A stretch of 5,754 nucleotides of DNA from an uncultured Eubacteriales bacterium (GTDB lineage: Bacteria > Bacillota > Clostridia > Oscillospirales > CAG-272): positions 1 to 5,754 of the forward strand of contig URHR01000105.1 of NCBI GenBank assembly GCA_900547725.1, written 5' to 3'. The position numbers and the translations under genes were made by a program. The notes beneath the pieces are model-generated. The model was given only the letters and a program-made list of their open reading frames with translations, was not told where the DNA came from and searched no databases. Numbering within the stretch: position 1 is the stretch's first letter; every line of letters begins with the position of its first letter. Shown piece after piece: positions 5,464 through 5,754 of this stretch.

Positions 5464-5604
5464 GGAGCGGTCATTTTGTTTTCAAAAAGCAGTGGGTTGC
5501 GCTTTGTTTCCCTTTCGATTGCCTATGAAAAACCAAAATAAGTAAAAACTTGTATAAAAAAGCACTTTTTACACGAAAAAACAGGAAAAAATTGCAAGAA
5601 AAGG
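5464..5604. other. AT-rich intergenic spacer
   Basis: No gene is supported here. It becomes strongly A-rich toward the promoter at 5605. An imperfect inverted repeat, TGTATAAAAAAGCACTTTTTACA (5551-5573), could be a weak hairpin or a protein site, but the arms do not pair cleanly. Confidence 0.5.
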
Positions 5605-5633
5605 TTGCAAACGGAGAAAAGCTGTGCTATAAT
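5605..5633 (+). promoter_or_regulatory. Sigma-A-like promoter of the gene entering the right edge
   Basis: TTGCAA (5605-5610) and a perfect TATAAT (5628-5633) are spaced by 17 nt. The TGTGC before the -10 resembles an extended element. The predicted start near 5640 gives a leader of about 35 nt. Confidence 0.82.
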
Positions 5634-5676
5634 GAATTGACTTATATTTTATAGAAGGCGGAGGATATTCGGTTTG

Positions 5677-5754
5677 ATGCTCGCAACTTGTTCCGGAAAC
5701 TGTTTCTATGTAACGCCAACGGTTGATGTGATTGAAGAAATACCGGATTTTCTG
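5677..5754 (+). CDS. Start of an unidentified gene, truncated by the window
   Basis: The product is not recognised. An open frame of 26 codons starts at ATG 5677 (MLATCSGNCFYVTPTVDVIE...) and runs to the window end with no stop. GGAGG at 5660-5664 lies 12 nt before the ATG, or 9 nt before an alternative TTG at 5674, which has the better spacing. A promoter at 5605-5633 fits. The two Cys (C5 and C9) are notable but too little is visible to suggest a function. A short leader peptide or a structured RNA leader cannot be excluded. Confidence 0.5.
   Translation, partial: MLATCSGNCFYVTPTVDVIEEIPDFL

Overview
The window looks like chromosomal DNA from a Gram-positive anaerobe of the Clostridia type (Bacillota). 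The evidence is a glmS ribozyme in front of glmS, a PerR-type regulator, strong AGGAG-like ribosome binding sites, clean sigma-A-like promoters, and GC-rich genes separated by AT-rich spacers. The genus cannot be named from sequence alone. No transposase, phage gene, CRISPR array, tRNA or rRNA was seen.

Left half (1-2961, minus strand): this is an amino-sugar block. A 228-residue protein (2275-2961) matches the acetyltransferase domain of GlmU and keeps nearly all of its active-site residues, but has no nucleotidyltransferase domain. After a 400-bp gap comes glmS (42-1874), glucosamine-6-phosphate synthase. The gap holds a recognisable glmS ribozyme (about 1952-2103) that should self-cleave the mRNA in response to GlcN6P. 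GlmS makes GlcN6P. A GlmU-type acetyltransferase would act two steps later, on GlcN-1-P. The pair therefore fits UDP-GlcNAc and cell-wall supply.

Spacers: a dispersed repeat of several hairpins lies on both sides of the acetyltransferase gene (2128-2223 and 2982-3105), and a piece of a third copy lies just past the glmS stop at the window edge. Differences between copies preserve base pairing, which suggests the structure itself is maintained. A further spacer (3106-3362) holds two small hairpins and no gene.

Right half (plus strand): a strong promoter with an overlapping 19-bp palindrome drives a PerR-like Fur-family regulator (3429-3797). Only 14 bp later comes araB, ribulokinase (3812-5416), followed by a very long perfect terminator hairpin (5418-5463). 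This looks like a two-gene, probably self-regulated unit that joins a redox or metal sensor to L-arabinose catabolism; araA, araD and an AraC/AraR regulator are not in view. A new promoter (5605-5633) and a good ribosome binding site then start a gene that runs off the right edge.

The best leads are the repeat family with compensatory changes beside the ribozyme, the stand-alone GlmU-like acetyltransferase next to glmS, and the perR-araB pairing. No wholly new system is demonstrated here.
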